Origin: Mesobacillus sp. S13
Lineage (GTDB): Bacteria > Bacillota > Bacilli > Bacillales > Cytobacillaceae
Direction: 5' to 3'
Length of the DNA: 64,000 nucleotides
NCBI RefSeq assembly: GCF_020422885.1
Contig: NZ_CP084622.1
Span: forward strand, 1,197,001-1,261,000
Both the position numbers and the translations under genes were made by a program. This document shows, piece after piece, positions 25,641-35,394 of this stretch (position 1 is the first letter of the stretch; every line of letters begins with the position of its first letter). The notes below the pieces were generated by a model that saw only the letters and a program-made list of their open reading frames with translations, was not told the DNA's origin and did no database searches.

Positions 25641-26156
25641 TTTCGCGATAAGCACATGGCAATGAGCGTTATTGGCAATTTTTTGACTTGCTCCGCCAAG
25701 AAGCTTACGCTTGATTCCTTCATTGCCGGACTGCCCAATGATAATCAAATCAGCATTTACACTATTGGCGTAATCCACAATACTCTCGGAAGGACTTCCT
25801 TCCAGGATGGAGTATTCAGTGTCGATATTGAGTGCATCCAGTTCCGCCTTTGCGTTATTGAAGGCTTTTTCAGAGCTGTGGGTAATGATAGAATGCTCTG
25901 TTTTTTCAAGTGCACCCTGCTCCATAGCCAGCGGTGGAACCTGGATTCCATCAGCAGGAAAATTGTTGATTGGCAGATGCTCAATAGGACGCTCATTCGT
26001 TTCCACCACTTCGCTTTTCACCTTTTCTTCAAAAACATGTCCAACATACAATTTGACGCCCTCTTTATTAGCCGTAAATTCCTTTGCCAATTGCAAGGCC
26101 TTCTTGCCTCCATCAGAATCATCGTAAGCAAGTACAATGTTTTTTATTCCAGCCAT
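25638..26156 (-). CDS. Universal stress protein, UspA family
   Basis: A 172-residue single Usp domain: IKNIVLAYDDSDGGKKALQLA at the N-terminus and the ATP-binding motif GQSGNEGIKRKLLGGASQ (GX2GX9G pattern) near the C-terminus, so it is of the ATP-binding type. A 30-residue insert (about 55-90) with Glu/Pro-rich sequence is longer than in most single-domain Usp proteins. Usp proteins act in stress survival, mostly by unknown means. ATG 26156 and a TTG three codons upstream share the GGAGGTT site. Confidence 0.88.
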   Translation of the reverse strand: MAGIKNIVLAYDDSDGGKKALQLAKEFTANKEGVKLYVGHVFEEKVKSEVVETNERPIEHLPINNFPADGIQVPPLAMEQGALEKTEHSIITHSSEKAFNNAKAELDALNIDTEYSILEGSPSESIVDYANSVNADLIIIGQSGNEGIKRKLLGGASQKIANNAHCHVLIAK

Positions 26157-26322
26157 ATAGATCAACCTCCAATATTAATACTTCTTATAGTTTAATACCC
26201 ACTTTTAAAAAAGAACTAACTCATCCTAAAAATTTCCGAATCGATTTGGTACTCCTCATAAATGGGTGGATATTAGAGGTAGAGAGCTTGGTATTCGGTC
26301 AATATGCCTTTTATAAGTATGA

Positions 26323-27050
26323 GATTTTGTCTAAAGTGCCACCATGTTCGGACAAAATTACGTCCCAAGCAAGAGATTTTGTCTGAAGTGCCACCATGTT
26401 CGGACAAAATCATGTCATAAGCATAAGGTTTTGTCTGAAGTGCCACCGTGTTCGGACAAAATCATGTCATAAGCATAAGGTTTTGTCTGAAGTGCCACCG
26501 TGTTCGGACAAAATCAAGTCACAAGCATAAGGTTTTGTCTGAAGTGTCACCGTATTCGGACAAAATTACGTCCCAAGCAAGAGATTTTGACTGAAGTCCC
26601 ACCATGTTCGGACAAAATCACGTCCCAAGCATAAGGTTTTGTCTGAAGTGTCACCGTATTCGGACAAAATTACGTCCCAAGCAAGAGATTTTGTCTGAAG
26701 TCCCACCCTGTTCGGACAAAATCACGTCCCAAGCATAAGATTTTGTCTGAAGTCCCACCGTGTTCGGACAAAATCATGTCCCAAACGTGAAATTTTGTCT
26801 GAAGTGCCACCATGTTCGGACAAAATCATGTCCCAAGCAAGAGATTTTGTCTGAAGTGCCACCGTGTTCGGACAAAATTACGTCCCAAGCAAGAAATTTT
26901 GTCTGAAGTGCCACCGTGTTCGGACAAAATCACGTCCCAAGCAAGAGATTTTGTCTGAAGTGCCACCATGTTCGGACAAAATCACGTCCCAAGCAAGAGA
27001 AGTTGTCTAAAGTGCCATCGTGTTCGGACAAAACAACGTATTAATCAAGG
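26323..27050 (+). repeat. Tandem array of 14 hairpin units, 52-bp period
   Basis: Unit starts at 26323, 26375, 26427 and every 52 bp up to 26999, without a length change. Each unit carries the inverted repeat ATTTTGTCTGAA...TTCGGACAAAAT (12-bp arms, one G-U step) around GTGCCACC(A/G)TG, then a linker such as CACGTCCCAAGCAAGAG. Substitutions are scattered, the stems being best kept. The first and last units are most diverged. No cas genes; spacers are not unique, so not CRISPR. The array lies between the divergent UspA and PBP genes and nothing else is visible here. Confidence 0.95.
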
Positions 27051-27285
27051 GTTTTTATCCGATGAGAATCTTTGTGAGATGAGATTGTTACCTCAACCTC
27101 GCCTCTGCACTAGGATTTTAATCAGGAGTCCCCAAAACCAGAAAACGAGAGTATATTCATTGGCCCTCTTGCTTGCTTATATGTCTTTTTTCCTCATAAT
27201 TAGGCAATTTGTGTTAATGACTTTTAAAAATGGGTAAAAGAAAGTGTCATATTTATAAACTATTTTTAAAAGGTTGGGGTGCTCA

Positions 27286-29745
<2,460 letters not shown>

Positions 29746-29754
29746 TGCGAACAA

Positions 29755-29788
29755 AGCACAGGAGAACGATCTCCTGTGCTATTTTTAT
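29755..29788 (+). terminator. Rho-independent terminator after the PBP gene
   Basis: AGCACAGGAGA / TCTCCTGTGCT with an ACGA loop, then ATTTTTATT. Confidence 0.9.
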
Positions 29789-29828
29789 TGTTAATATCCC
29801 TCAATCAGCAAAACTAGGAATAGAGCTT

Positions 29829-29858
29829 TAAAAAAAGACCTGCATGGAGGCAGGTCTT
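29829..29858 (-). terminator. Terminator of the 22-aa peptide gene
   Basis: On the - strand AAGACCTGC / GCAGGTCTT with a CTCCAT loop and TTTTTTT directly after, 14 bases past the small gene's stop. Confidence 0.85.
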
Positions 29859-29871
29859 TACTAAAATCATA

Positions 29872-29940
29872 TTATAATAAGCTTAAAAGGAAACCGATCA
29901 CGACGACAGCGCCGATGATCATTAGAATGGTTCTTACCAC
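29872..29940 (-). CDS. 22-residue hydrophobic membrane peptide
   Basis: GTG start with TGAGGTGA 7 bases upstream, 22 codons, stop, then a strong terminator: a complete tiny gene. The peptide is V/MVRTILMIIGAVVVIGF followed by LLSLL, essentially one membrane helix with one Arg at the N-terminus. Such peptides often modulate a membrane enzyme or are sporulation-related; nothing here shows which. It lies behind the HPr-like gene and may be co-transcribed with it. Confidence 0.6.
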   Translation of the reverse strand: MVRTILMIIGAVVVIGFLLSLL

Positions 29941-29979
29941 GAAACTTCACCTCAGTCATTAGTTGGTCTGTTATTGGGA

Positions 29980-30303
29980 TTATATTTGGAATGATTCGGA
30001 AGACTCGATCAGTCGTTTGCGTTTCACGCGTAGTACAGATGCCTCATTTGTCAGCAGCTTAGTAAGCTGATTCAATTTCGGTTCTACATCTGTGCCTTCC
30101 ATAATAATTTTTAAAGTTGTATTTGGTTCTACAGTAAGCAGGAACGATACAAGTTTGGATAACGACGTCGCTTCAACTGCCTTTTGGCGGCTGTAAAGGT
30201 AAGTGGTACCGTCCAATTTCTTGGCAGCCTGATAGATTTCAAGCATTTTTTTCATTGTGAATCTTTTCTGGACCATAACATTAGATGACATAATTTCTTT
30301 CAT
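29980..30303 (-). CDS. HPr-like domain protein lacking the phospho-histidine
   Basis: A 107-residue protein whose middle reads like a PTS HPr fold: KKMLEIYQAAKKLDGTTYLYS (helix 1 and strand 2), ATSLSKLVSFLLTVEPNTTLKIIM (helix 2 and strand 4) and GTDVEPKLNQLTKLL (helix 3). The place of HPr His15 (HARPA) is taken by KRFTM, so it cannot be phosphorylated by enzyme I, and the Ser46 region reads TSLSKLV. Crh shows that such paralogues can be regulatory; here the call rests on pattern only. AAAGGAG precedes the ATG by 10 bases. Confidence 0.55.
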   Translation of the reverse strand: MKEIMSSNVMVQKRFTMKKMLEIYQAAKKLDGTTYLYSRQKAVEATSLSKLVSFLLTVEPNTTLKIIMEGTDVEPKLNQLTKLLTNEASVLRVKRKRLIESSESFQI

Positions 30304-30556
30304 GTATATATAACTCCTTTAGTGAATCATTTTTATTAGGTTAATAGAGTAATACCCGGTTAAATTGATTTGAAAACCTTTAGAAGTGAATTTGGGCTAA
30401 GTTGGCATGCGATTAGGCGTTAGCAGACAGACGCTGTCTCAGGCGCAGGGACACTCGGTCTCTGGATGTAGAAAGAAACGGTCAGGAGAAAGTGTATTGT
30501 TCCCATGAGATTAAGCTAATATGAAGCTAACAAAAGAGATGCGAGGAGAAATCATT

Positions 30557-31837
30557 ATGAAAAAATTTGTGGAGATTTTCAGGAACAAGAGTTTCACGAA
30601 GTTATTTTTGGCTAACTTCACATCCCAGATGGGCAGTACGATCGGCCTGACAGCTTTCATGTTTTTCTTGCTGGACCGTTTCAGCTCCCAGCCTGCTTAT
30701 GCGACTATTACCGAACTGATGTATTCGCTGCCAATGCTAGCGGTGTTTTTCCTGATCGGAGTGCTCGCTGACAGGATGGATCGGCAAAAAATAGCGGTTT
30801 ACTGCGATTGGATAAGTGCCGCATTATCTCTTGGATTGATTGCTGCAATTTATGTTGGCTGGATGCCACTTGTCTTTGCTGTCTTGTTCTTGCGGAGTGC
30901 AGTTCAAAAATTCTTTTTCCCGGCCGAACATGGTATGGTACAGGGGATCTTGAAGAAAGACGACTACACAACAGCAGCCGGTTTGAATCAGCTCGTGATG
31001 AGCCTATTCATGCTGTTCGGCAATGGCCTGGGAGTTCTCGCATACTGGTCAATAGGCATTTACGGAGCTATTTTAGTGGATACTTTGTCATTCATTATTA
31101 GTGCATTACTCATCCAAAGGACGGTTGTTCCGCATGAGGCCCGACTTCCTAATGGCACTCATTCTCTGAAGGATTTGAACCTTAAAATGGTCTTCAGGGA
31201 TTTTAAACACGGCTTTATATATGTAATGAGCAGCAAATTGCTTTTTACTTTGATCATTGGATTTTTCATTTTTGGGATCGTCAATGGCGGCTTCTCGGTA
31301 ATGCCGATTTTTATTCTCAAATATAAGCTTGCTCCTGAAACGTATGAGCAGTACTCGATTGTGGTCGGTTTCGTGTTCGGAATCGGCGTCCTGATTGGCA
31401 GCTTCATTGCATCCTTGCTTTCTCAAAAAATCAAGCTCTATCACCTGATTTCTATAGGTCTGCTGATTGCAGGCAGCTTCACGGCTCTTGCGTCACTGCC
31501 CAACAACATTTATCTGTTCTTAGGTCTCTTGTTTATCTCTGCTCTGGCATTGCCGCTTATAAATATCGGGATCGGAGGCTGGCTTCCAAGCATCATCGAT
31601 CCGAAAATGATGGGCAGGGTCCAGGGGCTAATCAGTCCGCTTAACATGCTGTCCCATTCGCTGACGCTTGCTTTCATCGCTTACAGTTTTCCTTCACTGC
31701 TTACAATTGAAATGCTGTATTGGATTGTCGGTGGCTGTCTTGCGATCGTAGGAGTATTTTACATGATGGTTCTGCCAAAGCTCGCCGAGGAGAGTGAGCC
31801 TGCTGTTAAAGAGACAGCTGTCGAGCAGGGGGTATAG
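30557..31837 (+). CDS. MFS transporter
   Basis: A 426-residue permease with 12 probable membrane helices and the MFS loop 2-3 motif GVLADRMDRQK (residues 60-71). The arrangement MKKFVEIFRNKSFTKLFLANFTSQMGS at the start resembles MefA-type and related drug or macrolide efflux permeases of Bacillus, but no substrate can be assigned. A CGAGGAG site precedes ATG 30557; an in-frame ATG at 30521 is unsupported. The upstream 240 bases contain short stem sequences but no recognised riboswitch. Confidence 0.85.
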   Translation: MKKFVEIFRNKSFTKLFLANFTSQMGSTIGLTAFMFFLLDRFSSQPAYATITELMYSLPMLAVFFLIGVLADRMDRQKIAVYCDWISAALSLGLIAAIYVGWMPLVFAVLFLRSAVQKFFFPAEHGMVQGILKKDDYTTAAGLNQLVMSLFMLFGNGLGVLAYWSIGIYGAILVDTLSFIISALLIQRTVVPHEARLPNGTHSLKDLNLKMVFRDFKHGFIYVMSSKLLFTLIIGFFIFGIVNGGFSVMPIFILKYKLAPETYEQYSIVVGFVFGIGVLIGSFIASLLSQKIKLYHLISIGLLIAGSFTALASLPNNIYLFLGLLFISALALPLINIGIGGWLPSIIDPKMMGRVQGLISPLNMLSHSLTLAFIAYSFPSLLTIEMLYWIVGGCLAIVGVFYMMVLPKLAEESEPAVKETAVEQGV

Positions 31838-31902
31838 AAAAGTTCTTTCGGGGGCTTTTTTGGCTTTTAATTTCTAGGCAATAAAATTTTTATAAAAATC
31901 TT

Positions 31903-31927
31903 TGAACGATTCTTTACTTTGTACGTC
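31903..31927 (+). promoter_or_regulatory. ECF-type (SigY) promoter
   Basis: TGAAC (31903-31907), 16 bases, CGTC (31924-31927): an ECF sigma promoter like the autoregulated sigY promoter of B. subtilis. Confidence 0.65.
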
Positions 31928-31991
31928 TTAATAATAAATAATCAATTAATAGATTATTTTTGGGGTGGCGGGGAAAGAGAGGCATGCTTTG

Positions 31992-32543
31992 ATGGATGAG
32001 AAAGAGTTAATCAATAGCGCTAAAAAAGGCGACCACCGATCGTTTGCTGTGCTGTTCAGGAATCATTATCCCCTGCTGGTAAAATACCTGATGAAAATAA
32101 CGATGAATCCTGATATCGCTGAGGAAATTGCACAAGCAACGATGGCTAAATGCGTAGAGAAAATTCATTTATTCAATGGGAAATCGAAATTCTCGTCATG
32201 GCTGATCAGCATAGCAACGAATTTGTTTATTGATCAGCAGCGGAAAAAGAAGCGTGAGCGGGAATGGAACGAGGGTGAAGCAGCATCGCGCAAGCTGCAG
32301 TGGCATATGGAATCGAATAATGAAGAATGGACAGATGCACTGGCTGCACTATCCAGGCTGACAGATGAAATGCGTATCCCTCTAATCCTTAAGCATTATT
32401 ATGGGTATTCGTACGATGAGATTGGCGAAATCCTGAATATCGCCGCAGGTACTGTAAAGTCTAGAGTCCACCATGGGCTTTTAGCTGTTAGAAGGGAGCT
32501 GAAAGTAGATGAAAAACCAAAAGGGCACCTCGTCAAGCGTTGA
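31992..32543 (+). CDS. sigY: ECF RNA polymerase sigma factor, SigY-like
   Basis: A 183-residue ECF sigma factor: region 2 (about 5-95, NHYPLLVKYLMKITMNPDIAEEIAQATMAKCVEKI, FSSWLISIATNLFIDQQRKKKR) and region 4 (about 115-175, IPLILKHYYGYSYDEIGEILNIAAGTVKSRVHHGL). The downstream genes yxlC and yxlD/E-like match the B. subtilis sigY operon, which supports the SigY identity. An ECF-type promoter precedes it, so positive autoregulation is expected. ATG 31992 is preferred over GTG 31965, which has no properly spaced ribosome binding site. Its 3' end overlaps yxlC by 35 bases. Confidence 0.85.
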   Translation: MDEKELINSAKKGDHRSFAVLFRNHYPLLVKYLMKITMNPDIAEEIAQATMAKCVEKIHLFNGKSKFSSWLISIATNLFIDQQRKKKREREWNEGEAASRKLQWHMESNNEEWTDALAALSRLTDEMRIPLILKHYYGYSYDEIGEILNIAAGTVKSRVHHGLLAVRRELKVDEKPKGHLVKR

Positions 32544-32856
32544 AAATAATGATACGGAATTTTTTGATACCATCAGCGCCATCAATAATGGATTGGACAA
32601 ACTGGACTCCATGGACACTTATATTCCGGATGATAAATGGTTCGAGCAAATGGTCCTGAATCAACAGGAAATCCAGAAGAAGAAATATCGCCGCGAATTG
32701 GCGTTGTTCATATTGAGCGCCATGCTGATTTTAAGCGGAGTGATCTTCACCCTGCTGGAATTGCCGACATTGTTCTACATGCTCCAGGCAGTGACGCTCG
32801 TGATTACAGTGGTCTATAGTTATAAAGGAGTGCAAAAGCAGGTGGATAGCAGATGA
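32509..32856 (+). CDS. yxlC: YxlC-like anti-sigma-operon membrane protein
   Basis: A 115-residue protein with a soluble N-terminal half (1-62) and two membrane segments (about 65-85 and 88-106). In position and layout it matches YxlC (DUF5345-like) of the sigY operon, one of the proteins needed to keep SigY inactive. GGGAGCTGAAAGTAG provides the ribosome binding site within sigY. It overlaps the next gene by ATGA, so sigY and its two followers are translationally linked. Confidence 0.75.
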   Translation: MKNQKGTSSSVENNDTEFFDTISAINNGLDKLDSMDTYIPDDKWFEQMVLNQQEIQKKKYRRELALFILSAMLILSGVIFTLLELPTLFYMLQAVTLVITVVYSYKGVQKQVDSR

Positions 32857-33044
32857 ACGAGGAATTATCACCTGTCTTGCTCGCCTTAGTTGTATTGATT
32901 TTATTGGCGCAGAGCATCTTTCTTTTTACAAATGCCCGGAAACATGGGCATAACTATTGGCTTTGGGGAATTCTTGGATTAATACAGGCACCGATGCCGC
33001 TGCTTTTTTATTTGCTGTTTGCGCGAAAAATTTGGCGCAGATAG
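32853..33044 (+). CDS. YxlD/YxlE-like small membrane anti-sigma component
   Basis: A 63-residue protein with two membrane helices (about 5-25 and 38-57) and the PLDc_N-type pattern NARKHGHNYWLWGILGLIQAP. In B. subtilis both YxlD and YxlE have this form and act together as the SigY anti-sigma complex; only one copy exists here. The YxlFG ABC transporter that ends the B. subtilis operon is missing; the next gene is the bmr leader. Confidence 0.75.
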   Translation: MNEELSPVLLALVVLILLAQSIFLFTNARKHGHNYWLWGILGLIQAPMPLLFYLLFARKIWRR

Positions 33045-33087
33045 ACATAAAAGAATGAAAATGATGAAAAATAGTGAAAAGTTAGAA

Positions 33088-33117
33088 TTGACATTGTCAC
33101 TGGTAAGGTGATAACCT
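33088..33117 (+). promoter_or_regulatory. Probable sigma-A promoter of the bmr attenuator
   Basis: TTGACA (33088-33093), 18 bases, TAACCT (33112-33117). Good -35, poor -10. Confidence 0.45.
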
Positions 33118-33148
33118 TACAAAGGAATGGAAAAAATAACTAAAAGGA

Positions 33149-33271
33149 GGGTTACCGATATGAACATTGTAGCAATTGTAAAATACGCTCAACTTAATAA
33201 ACGTAACCCATCCTTCTGCTATAATTGATTTTATAATCAAGTTGCTTTGGGACTGCAAAGGCATGGGTTGC
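33149..33271 (+). promoter_or_regulatory. Anti-terminator pairing region of the bmr leader
   Basis: GGGTTAC (33149-33155, over the leader Shine-Dalgarno) can pair with GTAACCC (33203-33209) at the end of the leader ORF. The same bases, GTAACCCAT, can instead pair with ATGGGTTGC (33263-33271), which begins inside the left arm of the terminator. The two pairings exclude each other. Confidence 0.6.
33160..33228 (+). CDS. bmrB: Leader peptide of the bmrCD operon (BmrB-like)
   Basis: A 22-codon ORF with an excellent AAGGAGG site (33144-33150) 9 bases from ATG. It begins MNIVAIVKYAQLNKRNPSF. It lies between a promoter and a terminator ahead of an ABC exporter that matches BmrCD, which in B. subtilis is controlled by the leader peptide BmrB through ribosome-mediated attenuation. 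Sequence differs and it is shorter than BmrB (54 residues), so the name reflects position and mechanism. A ribosome stalled early here would block the 5' pairing and favour anti-termination. Confidence 0.6.
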   Translation: MNIVAIVKYAQLNKRNPSFCYN

Positions 33272-33296
33272 GCATCTGCGTGACGTATGCCTTTTT
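33257..33296 (+). terminator. Attenuator terminator 1 of the bmr leader
   Basis: AAAGGCAT / ATGCCTTT with an inner GCGCA-TC-TGCGT stem and TTTTT, 29 bases after the leader ORF. Confidence 0.8.
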
Positions 33297-33317
33297 CTGT
33301 CTTTATCGATTGATTCA

Positions 33318-33349
33318 GGACATATCGCATGCCGCGGTATGTCCTTTTT
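33318..33349 (+). terminator. Second terminator of the bmr leader
   Basis: GGACATA / TATGTCC around a GC-rich loop, then TTTTTC. It lies 22 bases after the first terminator; tandem terminators would tighten the off state. Confidence 0.75.
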
Positions 33350-33396
33350 CATGTAAAGAAGATTTCCATTCCAAAAAATAACGAGGAGGAACGAAA

Positions 33397-33453
33397 ATGA
33401 GCAAATTAAATGTGAAGAAACTAGTTAAAAAGGAATATCTGGAAAGTGGGTAG
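33397..33453 (+). CDS. Possible second short ORF of the bmr leader
   Basis: An 18-codon ORF (MSKLNVKKLVKKEYLESG) with a strong GAGGAGG site 7 bases before ATG. It could be a second regulatory peptide, or the stump of a longer gene cut off by the dispersed repeat that follows at 33500. No family recognised. Confidence 0.4.
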   Translation: MSKLNVKKLVKKEYLESG

Positions 33454-33499
33454 TCAGATTTTTTAAATAGATAGATGTTGAATATTATTCCCGGAAATG

Positions 33500-33620
33500 T
33501 CCAGCTTCAGCGCCTAGCCCCTCGAGTCGCTTCGGTCCGCCCAGCGAAGTCAAAAACCGACTTCACCGGTCGGCCCTCCTGCGCTTGTCGGGGCTGACCA
33601 AGGCGCTTGCGCTTTTCGGG
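33500..33620 (+). repeat. Dispersed intergenic repeat (GTCCAGCTTCAGCGCC...GCGCTTGCGCTTTTC)
   Basis: A GC-rich repeat common between genes in Bacillus genomes: GTCCAGCTTCAGCGCCTAG, an internal stem (GCGAAGTC..GACTTC; CCCCTCGAG), then GGCGCTTGCGCTTTTC. It separates the bmr leader from the exporter genes. Shorter, decayed relatives are at 55379 and 58618. Confidence 0.75.
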
Positions 33621-33636
33621 TAAGGAGTGATTGTTG

Positions 33637-35394
33637 ATGTTATCGGTTTTATCAAAGTTAAGCTGGTTTTTTAAAGAAAACTGGAAGAGATATAGTGTCG
33701 CGATTTCCTTGCTGATCTTTGTCGGCATACTTGATGTGCTGCCGCCTAGAATCGTAGGGATGGCGATTGATGCAATCCAGCTTGGTTCCATGAGCCAGGC
33801 ATTAATCTTTAAGTATATAGGCGGCCTCATGCTGATTACGGTTGTCTCTTATTTCATCACTTATATTTGGATGTATCAGTTATTTGGCGGGGCGTTCCTG
33901 ATTGAACGGAAGCTCAGGACTCGGTTTATGAAGCATTTGCTGAAAATGACACCAACGTTCTTCGAAAAGAACCGGACAGGTGACTTGATGGCAAGGGCTA
34001 CGAATGATCTGAAGGCAATATCCATCACCGCAGGTTTTGGAGTCTTGACCCTAGTTGATTCAAGCATATTCATGCTGACAATCCTGTTCACGATGGGTTT
34101 TTTCATCAGCTGGGAGCTGACACTGGTTTCCATCATCCCGCTGCCGATCATGGCATATCTAATTAATATTTACGGCAAAAGGATCCACTCCAAATTCACT
34201 TCTGCCCAGGATGCGTTCGGTGAGCTGAATGACCGGGTGCTTGAATCGGTTTCAGGAGTAAGAGTCATCAGGGCTTATGTCCAGGAAAAGGCGGATGAAG
34301 CAAGATTCCATGAATTGACTGAAGATGTTTACCGAAAAAATGTCGAGGTCGCAAAAATTGATTCTTTGTTTGAACCAACGATCAAAATCCTGGTTGGTTT
34401 GAGTTATCTGATTGGCTTAGGATATGGAGCCTTTCTTGTTTTCCAGCAAAAGCTGACGCTGGGAGAGCTTGTCAGCTTTAATGTGTATCTTGGAATGCTT
34501 ATTTGGCCGATGTTCGCGATTGGGGAATTAATCAATGTCATGCAGCGGGGCAATGCGTCTCTTGACCGCCTGAATGAAACATTATCTTACAAGGAGGATG
34601 TTGCCGATCCAGCCAAACCGGTGGAAGGTAATGACCCGGAATATCTACAGATGTCTGAGTTCACGTTCAAATATCCTTCCTCAAATGTGAATAATCTCCA
34701 CCAGATTAAGTTGCATTTAAACCGTGGTGAAACGCTGGGAATAGTGGGCAAGACGGGAAGCGGCAAGACAACGTTGATTAAACAGCTGCTGAGGGAATAT
34801 CCAGAAGGTGAAGGCAACCTGCTTGTATCAGGAGTGCCAATCCAGGAGCACAGCCTGAGACAAACGAGGGGCTGGATGGGTTATGTTCCGCAAGAAAACA
34901 TCCTGTTCTCTCGTTCGGTCAAGGAAAATATCATGTTCGGGAATCCAATGGCTTCCGAAGAAGATTTACAAGAGATCATTGACCTGGCTGCTTTCCGCAA
35001 GGATTTAGAGATGCTGCCTGAGGGGCTTGAGACACTTGTCGGTGAAAAAGGGGTCGCACTCTCCGGCGGCCAGAAGCAGCGTATTTCGATTGCAAGGGCT
35101 TTAATCAAGGACCCGGAAATCCTGATCCTAGATGATTCGCTTTCAGCAGTCGACGCAAAAACGGAAAAGAAAATCATAGATAATATCCGCAGGGAGCGGA
35201 ATGCAAAAACAACCATCATTACCACTCACAGAATGTCTGCAGTAGAGCATGCTGACCACATCGTTGTGCTGGAGGATGGAAAAATAATCGAAGAAGGTAC
35301 GCACAACGAATTGATAGCTGCTCAAGGCTGGTATTATGAACAATATATCAAGCAGCAGGCAGCAGCAGTCGAAGAGGAGGTGCACTCCATATGA
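33637..35394 (+). CDS. bmrC: Heterodimeric ABC multidrug exporter subunit BmrC
   Basis: A 585-residue half-transporter, exactly the length of B. subtilis BmrC (YheI): six membrane helices (about 15-310) and a nucleotide-binding domain with GKTGSGKTT (Walker A), LSGGQKQR (signature) and LILDDSLSAVD (Walker B). The residue after the Walker B Asp is Asp instead of the catalytic Glu, the known degenerate site of this subunit. The partner encoded next has the canonical Glu. Start ATG has AAGGAG 9 bases upstream, just beyond a dispersed repeat. Expected role: efflux of hydrophobic antibiotics, induced through the leader. Confidence 0.93.
   Translation: MLSVLSKLSWFFKENWKRYSVAISLLIFVGILDVLPPRIVGMAIDAIQLGSMSQALIFKYIGGLMLITVVSYFITYIWMYQLFGGAFLIERKLRTRFMKHLLKMTPTFFEKNRTGDLMARATNDLKAISITAGFGVLTLVDSSIFMLTILFTMGFFISWELTLVSIIPLPIMAYLINIYGKRIHSKFTSAQDAFGELNDRVLESVSGVRVIRAYVQEKADEARFHELTEDVYRKNVEVAKIDSLFEPTIKILVGLSYLIGLGYGAFLVFQQKLTLGELVSFNVYLGMLIWPMFAIGELINVMQRGNASLDRLNETLSYKEDVADPAKPVEGNDPEYLQMSEFTFKYPSSNVNNLHQIKLHLNRGETLGIVGKTGSGKTTLIKQLLREYPEGEGNLLVSGVPIQEHSLRQTRGWMGYVPQENILFSRSVKENIMFGNPMASEEDLQEIIDLAAFRKDLEMLPEGLETLVGEKGVALSGGQKQRISIARALIKDPEILILDDSLSAVDAKTEKKIIDNIRRERNAKTTIITTHRMSAVEHADHIVVLEDGKIIEEGTHNELIAAQGWYYEQYIKQQAAAVEEEVHSI

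Noticed and set aside
26323..27050. CRISPR array
   Set aside because: Units are near-identical over their whole length including the linkers; there are no unique spacers, no constant short repeat and no cas genes.
30400..30556. Regulatory leader before the MFS gene
   Set aside because: Short stems such as GACA-GACGC-TGTC are visible, but no terminator or known riboswitch motif, and no good leader ORF.
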